From Aminobacter sp. J41 (lineage in GTDB: Bacteria > Pseudomonadota > Alphaproteobacteria > Rhizobiales > Rhizobiaceae): 64,000 nucleotides of DNA. Position numbers and translations under genes: made by a program. Shown here piece by piece: positions 46,549-54,971 of this stretch (its first letter is position 1; every line of letters begins with the position of its first letter). The notes beneath the pieces were generated by a model. It saw only the letters and a program-made list of their open reading frames with translations, did not search any database and was not told where the DNA came from. The stretch covers positions 56,132 through 120,131 of the forward strand of contig NZ_JAGL01000011.1 of the NCBI RefSeq assembly GCF_000526635.1, given 5' to 3'.

Positions 46549-47424
46549 TTACGCAGCTGTCGAATGGGCCCATTGCCAATAAAGCTCGCGTGCCCGCTTC
46601 GCCACCGGTCCGGGCGGCAGCTCGCGGTCCTCGATCTTGATGATCGGCACCACCTTGGAGTGGTTGCCGGTGGAGAAGATCTCGTCCGCGTCCAGGAAAT
46701 CCTGCACTTTCAGCGTTTTCTCGACCACTTTGAAGCCAGCTTCCCGCAGCAGTCCGATGATGCGCGAGCGCGTGATCCCAGCGAGGAATGTGCCGTTCGC
46801 GACGGGCGTCATCACCACGCCGTCCTTGACGATGAACACGTTCGAAGAAGCGGTCTCGGCAACGTTGCCGAGCATGTCGAGGACCAGCGCATTGTCGAAG
46901 CCGCGGTTCCGCGCCTCCAGAATCGCACGGCCGTTGTTCGGATAGAGGCACCCTGCCTTGGCGTTGGTCGGCATCGTCTCAAGCGTCGGCCGGCGAAACG
47001 GCGACACCGTGATTGAGAAGCCGGACGGCGGCAGCATCGGCGACTCGTAGAGGCAGAGGCAGAAGCGCGTCGAATCCGGATTGGCCGGCACGCCCATGTA
47101 GCCGCCATACTCGGCCCAGTAGGTCGGACGGATGTAGATCGCCGTCTTGCCGTCGAATTTCTTGATGCCCTCCCAGGTAAGCGCGACCATTTCTTCCACG
47201 CCGACCGTCGGTTTCAGGCCGAGATTGGTGGCGGACTCGTTGATGCGCGCGCAGTGGAGGTCGAGGTCGGGCGCGATCCCCTCGAACCAGCGGGCGCCGT
47301 CGAACACGCTGGAGCCGAGCCACAGCGCATGGCTGCGGGGACCGATCACAGGGACGTTCCCTTCGTACCAGTCTCCCTCAATGTAAGTCCAAGTCGTGCT
47401 TTCGGCCGGGCTCGCAAGGTTCAT
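46549..47424 (-). CDS. Class IV aminotransferase (branched-chain type)
   Basis: PLP enzyme of 291 residues starting at ATG 47424 (MNLASPAESTTWTYIEGDWY). A longer open frame to 47961 crosses the divergent gene and is not supported. Features: LWLGSSVFDGARWFEG, IRPTYWAEYGGYMGVPA, the PLP-Lys region TNAKAGCLYPNNGRAILEA and NVAETASSNVFIVKDGVV. Annotated in relatives as branched-chain amino acid aminotransferase; D-amino-acid transaminase or aminodeoxychorismate lyase activity is less likely. Divergent from the HAD hydrolase gene. Confidence 0.85.
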   Translation of the reverse strand: MNLASPAESTTWTYIEGDWYEGNVPVIGPRSHALWLGSSVFDGARWFEGIAPDLDLHCARINESATNLGLKPTVGVEEMVALTWEGIKKFDGKTAIYIRPTYWAEYGGYMGVPANPDSTRFCLCLYESPMLPPSGFSITVSPFRRPTLETMPTNAKAGCLYPNNGRAILEARNRGFDNALVLDMLGNVAETASSNVFIVKDGVVMTPVANGTFLAGITRSRIIGLLREAGFKVVEKTLKVQDFLDADEIFSTGNHSKVVPIIKIEDRELPPGPVAKRARELYWQWAHSTAA

Positions 47425-47559
47425 GACTGATCTCCTTCTTTGAGCGGCATCGAAGGCGCTTTGTCCCGTTGCGTCAACCGACAGCTTGAAAACATCGATC
47501 AGTCCAGCCGTCTCTTTCGCTTGACCGCATGCTGCACCTGCGTTCAAGTCACTGACACC

Positions 47560-48222
47560 ATGAGACATTCTGCTTACGTATTCGACGCCTACGGCACCCT
47601 CTTCGACGTCCACGCCGCCGTGCGGCGCCATGCGGCGAGGCTCGGGCCGGAGGGTCAGCGGCTGTCCGACATCTGGCGTGCCAAGCAGCTGGAATATTCG
47701 TGGGTGCGCACGCTGATGGGCAGCTACCGCGATTTCTGGCAGCTCACCGAAGACGCGCTCGATACGGCGTTCCGGCTGGTGCCTTCCGCCGATCCCGGCA
47801 TGAAGAAGCAGCTGCTTGAAGCCTACTGGCATCTCGACTGCTATCCGGAAGTGCCTCGCATCCTGCGCGAGCTCAAGGCTGCTGGAGGCCGCATCGCCAT
47901 CCTTTCGAACGGTTCGCCAGCCATGTTGCAGGCCGCCGTGCGCTCGGCAGCGCTGGATCACGTCATCGATGAGATCTTCTCCGTCGACGAGATCCGCAAG
48001 TTCAAGGCCGCCCCGGAGGTCTACGACCTGGTCACCACCAGCTGGCGGCTCTACCCAGACGCCGTGTCGTTCCAGTCATCGAATCGCTGGGACATCGCCG
48101 GCGCGCAGAAGTTCGGCTTCCACACGGTCTGGATCAACCGCTCCGACCTTCCGGACGAATACCTCGATCACGAGCCGAACCTGATCCTCCCGTCGCTCGA
48201 GGGTCTCCTGACTGCTTTTTGA
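47560..48222 (+). CDS. Haloacid dehalogenase type II (HAD superfamily)
   Basis: HAD hydrolase of 220 residues starting at ATG 47560 (MRHSAYVFDAYGTLFDVHAA). Nucleophile Asp9 in FDAYGTLFD, Ser in LSNGSPAML, Lys in FKAAPEVYDL and the acidic end VSFQSSNRWDIAGAQKFGF are those of L-2-haloacid dehalogenases. Natural substrate unknown; the substrate may not be halogenated. Confidence 0.85.
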   Translation: MRHSAYVFDAYGTLFDVHAAVRRHAARLGPEGQRLSDIWRAKQLEYSWVRTLMGSYRDFWQLTEDALDTAFRLVPSADPGMKKQLLEAYWHLDCYPEVPRILRELKAAGGRIAILSNGSPAMLQAAVRSAALDHVIDEIFSVDEIRKFKAAPEVYDLVTTSWRLYPDAVSFQSSNRWDIAGAQKFGFHTVWINRSDLPDEYLDHEPNLILPSLEGLLTAF

Positions 48223-48363
48223 GCAGCATCGCTACGTCAGCGTGGCGAAAGAACAACAGGTGGCGAATCACTCACGGGATAGGACTGCCGAGGGGCAATT
48301 CGCGGTTGCACAACGCCCGCCGCGATACCTATACAGCCCGCACAACCTTGAACTGGAACCAAC

Positions 48364-49107
48364 GTGTCCAATCCCATGATCTCCCGGCGCTCCCTCCTCA
48401 CGGCAGCAACCGCGACAATTGCGACTGCTGCGCTCGCAGGCTGTTCTGAAACCACTTCGGGCGAATCGCGTCCTGCGGCGCGCACCCCTTTCGCCCCGCC
48501 GCCGATGCCGGAGCTCGCGCCTCCAGCGTTGATGTATGCGGCGATGACTGATGGTGGCCACAACATTCCGGCGGTTCCGTATCAGAAGATCGATTCGCGC
48601 TACCATCGCCAGATCGTCGCTGACCCGACCGGCGAGCGTCCCGGCACGGTCGTCGTCGATACCGGCAACCACTTCCTCTATGTCGTGTTGCCGTTCCGCC
48701 GCGCGGTTCGCTACGGCGTTGGTCTCGGCCGCCAGGGCTTCGAGTGGTCCGGTGAAGGCGTGATCGAGTGGAAGCAGCCGTGGCCGCGCTGGCATCCGCC
48801 GGCAGAGATGATCGAGCGTCAGCCGAACCTCAAGAAGTACGCGACGACCTACGATCCGAAGACCAAGCAGTGGCTTGGCGGCATGGAGCCGGGCGTCAAC
48901 AACCCGCTCGGTGCACGCGCCCTCTACATCTACCAGAACGGTAAGGACACGCTGTATCGCCTGCACGGCTCGCCGGAATGGTGGTCGATCGGCAAGTCGG
49001 TCTCGTCGGGCTGCGTCCGCCTCATCAACCAGGACGTGATCGACCTCTATGAGCGCGTCGCTGCGAAATCGCCGATCATCGTCACCTCGGGCCTGCGGAT
49101 CACCTGA
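48364..49107 (+). CDS. L,D-transpeptidase (YkuD), lipoprotein
   Basis: Periplasmic enzyme of 247 residues forming 3-3 peptidoglycan cross-links or anchoring proteins to the wall. GTG start, or ATG at 48376 (MISRRSLLTAATA). A twin-arginine RRSLL and the lipobox LAGC (Cys27) suggest an exported lipoprotein. The YkuD core is present: VDTGNHFLYVVLPFRRAVRY, then YRLHGSPEWWSIGKSVSSGC with catalytic Cys217 in SSGCVRLIN. Strong terminator downstream. Confidence 0.9.
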   Translation: MSNPMISRRSLLTAATATIATAALAGCSETTSGESRPAARTPFAPPPMPELAPPALMYAAMTDGGHNIPAVPYQKIDSRYHRQIVADPTGERPGTVVVDTGNHFLYVVLPFRRAVRYGVGLGRQGFEWSGEGVIEWKQPWPRWHPPAEMIERQPNLKKYATTYDPKTKQWLGGMEPGVNNPLGARALYIYQNGKDTLYRLHGSPEWWSIGKSVSSGCVRLINQDVIDLYERVAAKSPIIVTSGLRIT

Positions 49108-49131
49108 TCCGCTCGCCACATCGGGCACAGG

Positions 49132-49177
49132 AAAAACGCCATGCGACCGACTGGTCCGCACGGCGTTTTCTTTTTTC
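49132..49177 (+). terminator. Terminator after the L,D-transpeptidase gene
   Basis: Inverted repeat AAAACGCC/GGCGTTTT with an inner TGCG/CGCA and ACC/GGT pairing (49133-49167), followed by a T-run (tcttttttc). May also serve the convergent HerA-like gene, which ends at 49186. Confidence 0.85.
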
Positions 49178-49185
49178 AGTCTGTC

Positions 49186-50751
49186 TCAGCGCTTGCGCAG
49201 GCTGCCGAGGATGCCGCGCACTAGTTCGCGGCCAAGCGTCGAACCGACCGTGCGCACGACTGACTTGATCGCGGCTTCCGCAACCGTCTGCCGGTTGCCG
49301 GTACTGCGCGAGCGGCCCTGCTGCCGGCTGCTGCCGCCACCGCCGCCGAAATCCGGCAGCGTCCAGCCGCCACCGCCGGTATCGGCGCGCTGGCGCTCCT
49401 GTTCAACGCGACGGTCGTCTTGCTCCTTGGCGCGGGCGGATTCCTCCGCACGCTTCTGCAGGATTTCGTAAGCCGACTCGCGGTCGATCGCATTGTCGTA
49501 CAGCCCACGCACCGGGCTCATTTCCATGACCTTGCGGCGTTCTTCCGGCGTGATTGGCCCCATTTTCGCTGAGGGCGGACGGATCAACGTCCGCTGCACC
49601 ATCGACGGAATGCCCTTCTCCTCCAGCACAGACACCAGCGCCTCGCCGGTGCCGAGCTGGGTGATCGCCGTCGCGCAGTCGAAGTCGGGGTTCGGACGGA
49701 AGGTGTCGGCCGCCGTCTTTACGGCCTTGGCCTCGCGCGGCGTGTAGGCACGAAGGGCGTGCTGGATGCGGTTGCCGAGCTGGGCCAGAACCGTCTCGGG
49801 CACATCGAGCGGGTTCTGGGTGACGAAGTAGACGCCGACGCCCTTCGAACGGATCAGGCGCACGACCTGCTCGATCCGCTCGACGAACGCCTTAGGCGCA
49901 TCGTTGAACAGCAGGTGCGCCTCGTCGAAGAAGAAGACGAGCTTTGGCTTAGCCGGATCACCCACTTCCGGCAGCTCCTCGAACAGCTCCGAAAGGAGCC
50001 ACATCAGGAAGGTCGCGTAGAGCCGCGGGTTGTTCATCAGCTTGTCGGCGGCAAGCATGTTGATCGCGCCGCGGCCGTCGCGCGTCGTGCGCATCAGGTC
50101 GCTAATCGACAGCGCCGGCTCTCCGAAGAAGAAGTTGCCGCCCTGCTGCTCGAGCACCAGCAGCTGGCGCTGGATGGCGCCGACCGACTGGCGCGAGACA
50201 TTGCCATAGCGGGCCCCGATTTCCTGCGCGCGCTCGGCCATGTTGGTCAGCATCGCCTGCAGGTCCTTCATGTCGAGAAGCAGCAGGCCTTCCTCGTCGG
50301 CAAGGCGGAAGGCGATGTTCATCACGCCTTCCTGCGCTTCCGTCAGGTTCATCAGCCGCGACAGCAGCAGCGGCCCCATCTCGGAGATCGTCGTGCGGAT
50401 CGGGTGGCCCTGCTCTCCGAACAGGTCCCAGAAGATCACCGGGAACTCGGCGAACTCGTAAGGCTCAAGCTTGATGGCCTCGGCGCGCTTGTGGAGAAAA
50501 TCCTGCGACACGCCCATCTGCGACAGGCCCGCGAGGTCGCCCTTGATGTCCGCGCAGAACACCGGCACGCCGGCATTGGAGAACCCTTCGGCCAGGATCT
50601 GCAGGGTCACGGTCTTGCCGGTGCCCGTTGCGCCCGTGATGATGCCGTGGCGGTTGGCATACTTCAGCAGAAGCTCTTCCGCCTTCTGGTAGCTGTCATC
50701 CGGCTTTCGGCTACCGCCGACGAAAATGCTCTTCTGCTCGTCCTGCCACAT
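49186..50751 (-). CDS. HerA-like ATPase, DUF853 (YjgR type)
   Basis: Cytoplasmic P-loop ATPase of 521 residues. Walker A GATGTGKTVTL (residues 40-50), Walker B LVFFFDEAHLLF, and DUF853 features such as YARRHG-like YANRHGIITG, AGLSQMGVSQDF, FWDLFGEQGHPIRTTISEMG, and PREAKAVKTAADTFRPNPDF. The C-terminus has a glycine/arginine-rich linker (about 440-490). Related to HerA helicases, but this YjgR branch has no established job. No NurA-like nuclease neighbour. Confidence 0.9.
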   Translation of the reverse strand: MWQDEQKSIFVGGSRKPDDSYQKAEELLLKYANRHGIITGATGTGKTVTLQILAEGFSNAGVPVFCADIKGDLAGLSQMGVSQDFLHKRAEAIKLEPYEFAEFPVIFWDLFGEQGHPIRTTISEMGPLLLSRLMNLTEAQEGVMNIAFRLADEEGLLLLDMKDLQAMLTNMAERAQEIGARYGNVSRQSVGAIQRQLLVLEQQGGNFFFGEPALSISDLMRTTRDGRGAINMLAADKLMNNPRLYATFLMWLLSELFEELPEVGDPAKPKLVFFFDEAHLLFNDAPKAFVERIEQVVRLIRSKGVGVYFVTQNPLDVPETVLAQLGNRIQHALRAYTPREAKAVKTAADTFRPNPDFDCATAITQLGTGEALVSVLEEKGIPSMVQRTLIRPPSAKMGPITPEERRKVMEMSPVRGLYDNAIDRESAYEILQKRAEESARAKEQDDRRVEQERQRADTGGGGWTLPDFGGGGGSSRQQGRSRSTGNRQTVAEAAIKSVVRTVGSTLGRELVRGILGSLRKR

Positions 50752-50976
50752 CCTGCCTCTCCCGCGTGTCCGGTGCCACTGAGTGGGTATCGTCTCCTCG
50801 TATATCCAGCGCTTTACTTGCTGCCAATGAGGTAATGGTCAGGAGGCCGTGGCCGATTCATCACAGCGGTTTCGGAAATGCCCGCGTCCCGTTGCGATCA
50901 AACTTCGAGAACGTCCGTTGCATTGCGGGATCAGGGTACCCACCCTAAACTAAGGGTTCGATGCGGAGGAAAGCAG

Positions 50977-52404
50977 ATGGAAGCGGCAATCATCAGCGCA
51001 GGCAGTTTCCCGCCGATGAACCGGGCGGACTGGCTGGAAATCGGGCGGCAGGCGGTCATCAAGCGTCGTGCTGACGCGCCACAACCTCCACGCAGCGCGG
51101 ATCTCCGCTTCCAGCAGCCGCGGCTCGATGTCGGCGCCGCGGCCATGGAAGGCAACGCCGGTGCCGGCTGGACGATCGTCCAGCGCATCGATGACGTCGA
51201 TCCGCGTCGCGCCAATCATCAGGCCCAGGAAGACATTGCCGGCGGCGCAACCGGCCTTTCGATCGTGTTCGAGGGCGCGCCGAATGCGTTCGGCTATGGC
51301 CTTCCAGCCCGCCCGGAATCGCTCGCGGCGGTGCTGCACAACATCCAGCTCAACCGCATCCACCTTCGCATGGACATGCATCCCGCAAGCCGCGCGTCGG
51401 TTGACTGGCTGATCGAGCTTGCTCGGCGCAAGAAGGTCGACCCGGCCCGCCTCAGCCTCTCCTTCGGCATTGATCCGGCAGCCCTTTTTGCCGGCAGCGG
51501 CACGCTGCGCATGTCGGTGGCAGCGCTGCAGGCGTCGATGCCCCCCTCACTCGGCCACTTCTTCGGCCTTGGCATCCCCGCCGTGCTTCTCGAGGCGGAC
51601 GGGCGCGTCGTCCACAATGCCGGCGGCAGCGAGGCGCAGGAACTTGGCGTGATGCTGTCTGCAGCCGTGTCGTATCTGCGCATGTTCATCGATGCGCGGC
51701 AGCCACTGGTCTACGCCGCGCCGCATATCGGCTTCTCGCTCAGCGTCGACCACGACCAGTTCATTTCAGTGGCCAAGATTAGGGCGCTGCGTCGCCTGTG
51801 GTCCAAGGTGCAGGAGATCTGCAACATCCCAGCCCTGCCACCGAAGATCCACGCCGAAACTTCCTACCGGATGATGTCGGTACGCTCGGTCGAGACCAAC
51901 ATCGTCCGCGCTTCGCTCGCGGCCTCCGCGGCGGCAGCCGCCGGCGCCGATACCGTCAGCGTCCTGCCGCATACCCAGCCGCATGGCCTGCCGGATGCGC
52001 ATGCGCGCCGCATCGCCCGCGACCTGCAGCTGGTGATCGCCGACGAGACGCACCTGTCGTCGCTTGCCGATCCGGCCGCGTCGTCCGAGGATCTCGACAT
52101 CCTCGTCGCCTCGCTCTGCGATGCTGGCTGGGAAGAGTTCCGCCGGATTCAGGAAGAAGGCGGTCTGCTGACCAGCCTCGCGGCCGGTTTCGTGCAGCAG
52201 CGCGTCTTCCAGGCGCGGGAGCAGCGGTTGCTTGCGCTGCGCAAGGGCAGCTTCTCCATCGTCGGCACCACGATCGACCAGCCGAAGGAAGACGTCGCTC
52301 CTGCTACGCTGGCAGCGACAGCCCGCCCGGGGCCGACCGAGGGCGTCGCCCGCTGCGACCGCCTCGCGCCCGTCCGCTTCGACGAGCTATTGGCGCAAGG
52401 CTGA
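50977..52404 (+). CDS. Methylmalonyl-CoA mutase-like protein without B12-binding domain
   Basis: Protein of 475 residues started at ATG 50977, with a good ribosome-binding site (GGAGGA, 8 bases upstream). It resembles the TIM-barrel catalytic domain of mutase small subunits: GWTIVQRIDDVDPRRANHQA, EDIAGGATGLSIVFEGAPNA, then HAETSYRMMSVRSVETNIVR and AGADTVSVLPHTQPHGLPDA. No C-terminal cobalamin domain (DXHXXG) is present. In heterodimeric mutases the small subunit is non-catalytic; no large-subunit gene is in the window. Role uncertain. Confidence 0.78.
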   Translation: MEAAIISAGSFPPMNRADWLEIGRQAVIKRRADAPQPPRSADLRFQQPRLDVGAAAMEGNAGAGWTIVQRIDDVDPRRANHQAQEDIAGGATGLSIVFEGAPNAFGYGLPARPESLAAVLHNIQLNRIHLRMDMHPASRASVDWLIELARRKKVDPARLSLSFGIDPAALFAGSGTLRMSVAALQASMPPSLGHFFGLGIPAVLLEADGRVVHNAGGSEAQELGVMLSAAVSYLRMFIDARQPLVYAAPHIGFSLSVDHDQFISVAKIRALRRLWSKVQEICNIPALPPKIHAETSYRMMSVRSVETNIVRASLAASAAAAAGADTVSVLPHTQPHGLPDAHARRIARDLQLVIADETHLSSLADPAASSEDLDILVASLCDAGWEEFRRIQEEGGLLTSLAAGFVQQRVFQAREQRLLALRKGSFSIVGTTIDQPKEDVAPATLAATARPGPTEGVARCDRLAPVRFDELLAQG

Positions 52405-52412
52405 TCGATGGT

Positions 52413-52440
52413 CTCAGGCCAGCGCCTGCGTTGGCCTGAG
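52413..52440. terminator. Possible bidirectional hairpin between convergent genes
   Basis: Nine-bp inverted repeat CTCAGGCCA / TGGCCTGAG with a 10-base loop, overlapping the last codons of the asparaginase gene and starting 9 bases after the mutase-like stop. There is no T-run, so termination is uncertain. Confidence 0.4.
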
Positions 52441-53418
52441 CGTTCCGACCTCGATGCCGTTCCAGTTGTGCATCACCGGATGCGCGAACTCCCTGAGCTT
52501 CGCCGCCAGCTCCTCGTCCTTCTCCATCAGCTTGGCAAGTACGGCTGCGACCATAACCTCCGAAGCACGCACCGCGCCGTCGTCGCACTTGATGGCGATG
52601 CCGAGCCCCAGTTCCGGGATCGCGCCGCAATAGACGGCCTCGGCCCCGGTCTTGATCATGATGCGTCCGTTCGCGGCCTGCATCAGTCGGGTGTCGAGCT
52701 TGTCGGTTCCGGCAACATAGTACGGCTCGGCCATGCAGGCTTCGAGGATGCGTTTGGCGGCTTCTGCCCGCTTCGGTGCAAGGCCCACGCCTGTCGCCAT
52801 TTTCGCAAAACCCTGCGCCAGCGCGCGCTGCGGGACGGCATAGGTTGGGATCGAGCAGCCGTCGGTCCCGCAATTGTCGATGCCGTGTACCGCACCCGTC
52901 ACCGATTCCATCGCCTCGCGCACCATCTGCTGCAGCGGATGCTCGCGCTTCACGTAGCCCTTGTAGTCGAGCCGCAGGTGCTGGCAGGTGCACAGGAAGC
53001 CTGAGTGCTTGCCGGAACAATTGTTGTGCAATGCCATCGGCATCTGGCCGTGCCGGGCAAGGTCCAGCGCGGCTTCCTGACGCGTCGGCCAGTGTGCGCC
53101 GCATTCGAGCGCGCCCGGCGACAGCCCTGCCCGATCGAGCATTGCGGCGGCAAGCGCAGCGTGCTTTGGCTCGCCGGAATGCGAGGCGCCAGCAAACGCG
53201 ATTTCGCGAACGCCGAAGCCGAACGCGTCGGCCGCACCAGACTCGACGAACGGCAGAGCCTGGATCGCCTTTACCGCCGAGCGCGGAAATACCGGCCGGT
53301 CAATGTCGCCGATCTCCAGGACCACGCCGCCATCGGCATCGACGACCGCAACAGACCCGCGGTGCGTGCTCTCGACGATGTTACCGCGCGTGACTTCAAC
53401 CAGAACCGGATTTGTCAT
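52414..53418 (-). CDS. L-asparaginase, Rhizobium etli (AnsA/thermolabile) type
   Basis: Enzyme of 334 residues hydrolysing asparagine to aspartate and ammonia. Start at ATG 53418 (MTNPVLVEVTRGNIVESTHR). Features of the asparaginase_II/ReAV family: FPRSAVKAIQALP (Ser and Lys), FAGASHSGEPKH, LHNNCSGKHSGFLCTC and GIDNCGTDGCSIPTYAVP. This family is structurally unrelated to the E. coli enzymes. Divergent from the DUF3750 gene, 14 bases away. Confidence 0.88.
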   Translation of the reverse strand: MTNPVLVEVTRGNIVESTHRGSVAVVDADGGVVLEIGDIDRPVFPRSAVKAIQALPFVESGAADAFGFGVREIAFAGASHSGEPKHAALAAAMLDRAGLSPGALECGAHWPTRQEAALDLARHGQMPMALHNNCSGKHSGFLCTCQHLRLDYKGYVKREHPLQQMVREAMESVTGAVHGIDNCGTDGCSIPTYAVPQRALAQGFAKMATGVGLAPKRAEAAKRILEACMAEPYYVAGTDKLDTRLMQAANGRIMIKTGAEAVYCGAIPELGLGIAIKCDDGAVRASEVMVAAVLAKLMEKDEELAAKLREFAHPVMHNWNGIEVGTLRPTQALA

Positions 53419-53432
53419 TATCTCGTCCAGAC

Positions 53433-54227
53433 ATGAGTTCTCTGCCTCTCGTTTCTCCGCCACCGGCGCATCGGCGCCTGCGACCGCTCAGGCTTTTGAG
53501 AGGCGTTCTCCTATTTATCCTCATCGTCTTCGTAGCGCCAACTGCCGCCACGGCAGCCTGGTGGGCGATGGCCGACCGGCCCACCTCCTGGAGCTCGGCA
53601 AACTGGGAGTCGAGCGGCATCCTGCCACCCGCATCCGACGATCCCGAGGCAGCGATCTACATCATGGCCGCGCGCACCGGCGGCATGAAGGGAGCGGTCT
53701 CGGTGCATAGCTGGATCGTGCTCAAGAAGCCCGGTGCCCACAGTTATGAGCGATACGACAAGGTCGGCTGGGGCTCGCCGATCCGCATCAACGGCTACGC
53801 CGCCGACGCCTACTGGTATTCCAACCAGCCGTCGATCATCCGCGAAATTCAGGGCGAGGAGGCTGAACGCCTCATCCCCGAAGTCGAAGCGGCCATTGCC
53901 GCTTACCCATATTCCCAGCGCGGCGGCTACCGGATCTGGCCGGGCCCGAACTCGAACACATTTGTTGCCCATGTGCTGAATGCGGTACCGGCGCTCGGCA
54001 CGGTGCTGCCACCCAACGCCGCCGGCCGCGACTATGCCGAGGGCCCAGTCTCGCTGCGCGTCGCGAGCGACTGGCGCGATCTGCACTTTACGCTGAACGG
54101 CCTCGCCGGCTTCGCCGTCGGCCTGCGCAGCGGCATCGAGTTTCATTTCATGGGAGCGGTGGCCGGCATCGATTTCCTGCGCCCGGCGCTGAAGATCCCT
54201 GCTCTCGGCCGCGTCGGCCTCGACTAA
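53433..54227 (+). CDS. DUF3750 domain membrane protein
   Basis: Protein of 264 residues starting at ATG 53433. A basic N-terminus and one membrane helix (about 25-43) precede a domain with VHSWIVLKKPGAHSYERYDK, then AYWYSNQPSIIREIQGEEAE and YRIWPGPNSNTFVAHVLNAV, the DUF3750 signature, whose conserved His, Asn and Cys/Ser pattern hints at an enzyme (inference). Converges with the SDR gene, adjacent stop to stop. Confidence 0.85.
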   Translation: MSSLPLVSPPPAHRRLRPLRLLRGVLLFILIVFVAPTAATAAWWAMADRPTSWSSANWESSGILPPASDDPEAAIYIMAARTGGMKGAVSVHSWIVLKKPGAHSYERYDKVGWGSPIRINGYAADAYWYSNQPSIIREIQGEEAERLIPEVEAAIAAYPYSQRGGYRIWPGPNSNTFVAHVLNAVPALGTVLPPNAAGRDYAEGPVSLRVASDWRDLHFTLNGLAGFAVGLRSGIEFHFMGAVAGIDFLRPALKIPALGRVGLD

Positions 54228-54971
54228 TTAGAGCCTGCGCCGCATCCCGGCGGCCATGAAACCGCCATCTACGGCGATCGTCTGGCCGGTAATGTAGGCG
54301 GCCTCAGGCGACAGCAGGAAGGCGATTGCCGCCGCCACTTCGTCCGGCTCGCCATGTCGGCTTAGCGGGACGTGCTGCAGCCATTCCTGGCGCATGTTCT
54401 CGTCGTGCAGCCGCGCCGACAGCGGCGTCTCTATGACGCCGGGTGCCACGCAATTCACGCGCACATCGCGGTGCGCTAGTTCCACCGCCATCACCTGCGA
54501 CATCAACGCGACACCTGCCTTGGACGCACCGAACGCCATCCGGCCCTCATTGCCGCGCATGCCGGACACCGACGCAAGATTGACGATCGACAGCGTCTCC
54601 GCCATCCGCTCGACCGCCGCACGCGAGGTGATGAATGAACCGACGACATGGATGTCCAGCATCTCGCGCAAGAGCTCGGCGCTCGTCTCGAGGCATGGCG
54701 CGACATGCGCCACGCCTGCCGAGTTGACGAGACCGCCGATGGGTCCCAAGACGTCCGCGACCTGGTCGAAGGCGTCGGAGACCATTTCTTCATCGGTCAC
54801 ATCGACTGGAATGAAGATCGCGCTCTCGCCCGCGAGCATGTCCTCGGCGGAAGCAAGCGCCTCAGGGTTCACGTCAAGGACGGCGACCGGCCAGCCGTCG
54901 TCCAGCAGCCACTCGACTGTCGCCAGTCCGATTCCAGATGCTCCTCCGGTGACGACGGCCGACGGCTTCAT
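54228..54971 (-). CDS. Short-chain dehydrogenase/reductase-like protein lacking the catalytic Tyr
   Basis: Rossmann-fold protein of 247 residues: cofactor loop TGGASGIG (residues 8-15), Asp34 in VAVLDVNPE (suggesting NAD preference), VNSAGVAH, catalytic Ser in LASVSGMRG and VNCVAPGVIETPL. At the YxxxK position the sequence reads FGASK: the Lys is present, but Tyr is replaced by Phe (codon TTC near 54530). Its start overlaps the thiolase gene by four bases, suggesting a joint role in acyl-CoA or keto-acid metabolism. Activity as a normal dehydrogenase is doubtful. Confidence 0.85.
   Translation of the reverse strand: MKPSAVVTGGASGIGLATVEWLLDDGWPVAVLDVNPEALASAEDMLAGESAIFIPVDVTDEEMVSDAFDQVADVLGPIGGLVNSAGVAHVAPCLETSAELLREMLDIHVVGSFITSRAAVERMAETLSIVNLASVSGMRGNEGRMAFGASKAGVALMSQVMAVELAHRDVRVNCVAPGVIETPLSARLHDENMRQEWLQHVPLSRHGEPDEVAAAIAFLLSPEAAYITGQTIAVDGGFMAAGMRRRL

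Noticed and set aside
47425..47961. N-terminal extension of the class IV aminotransferase
   Set aside because: It is antisense to the conserved HAD hydrolase start; the enzyme begins at 47424.
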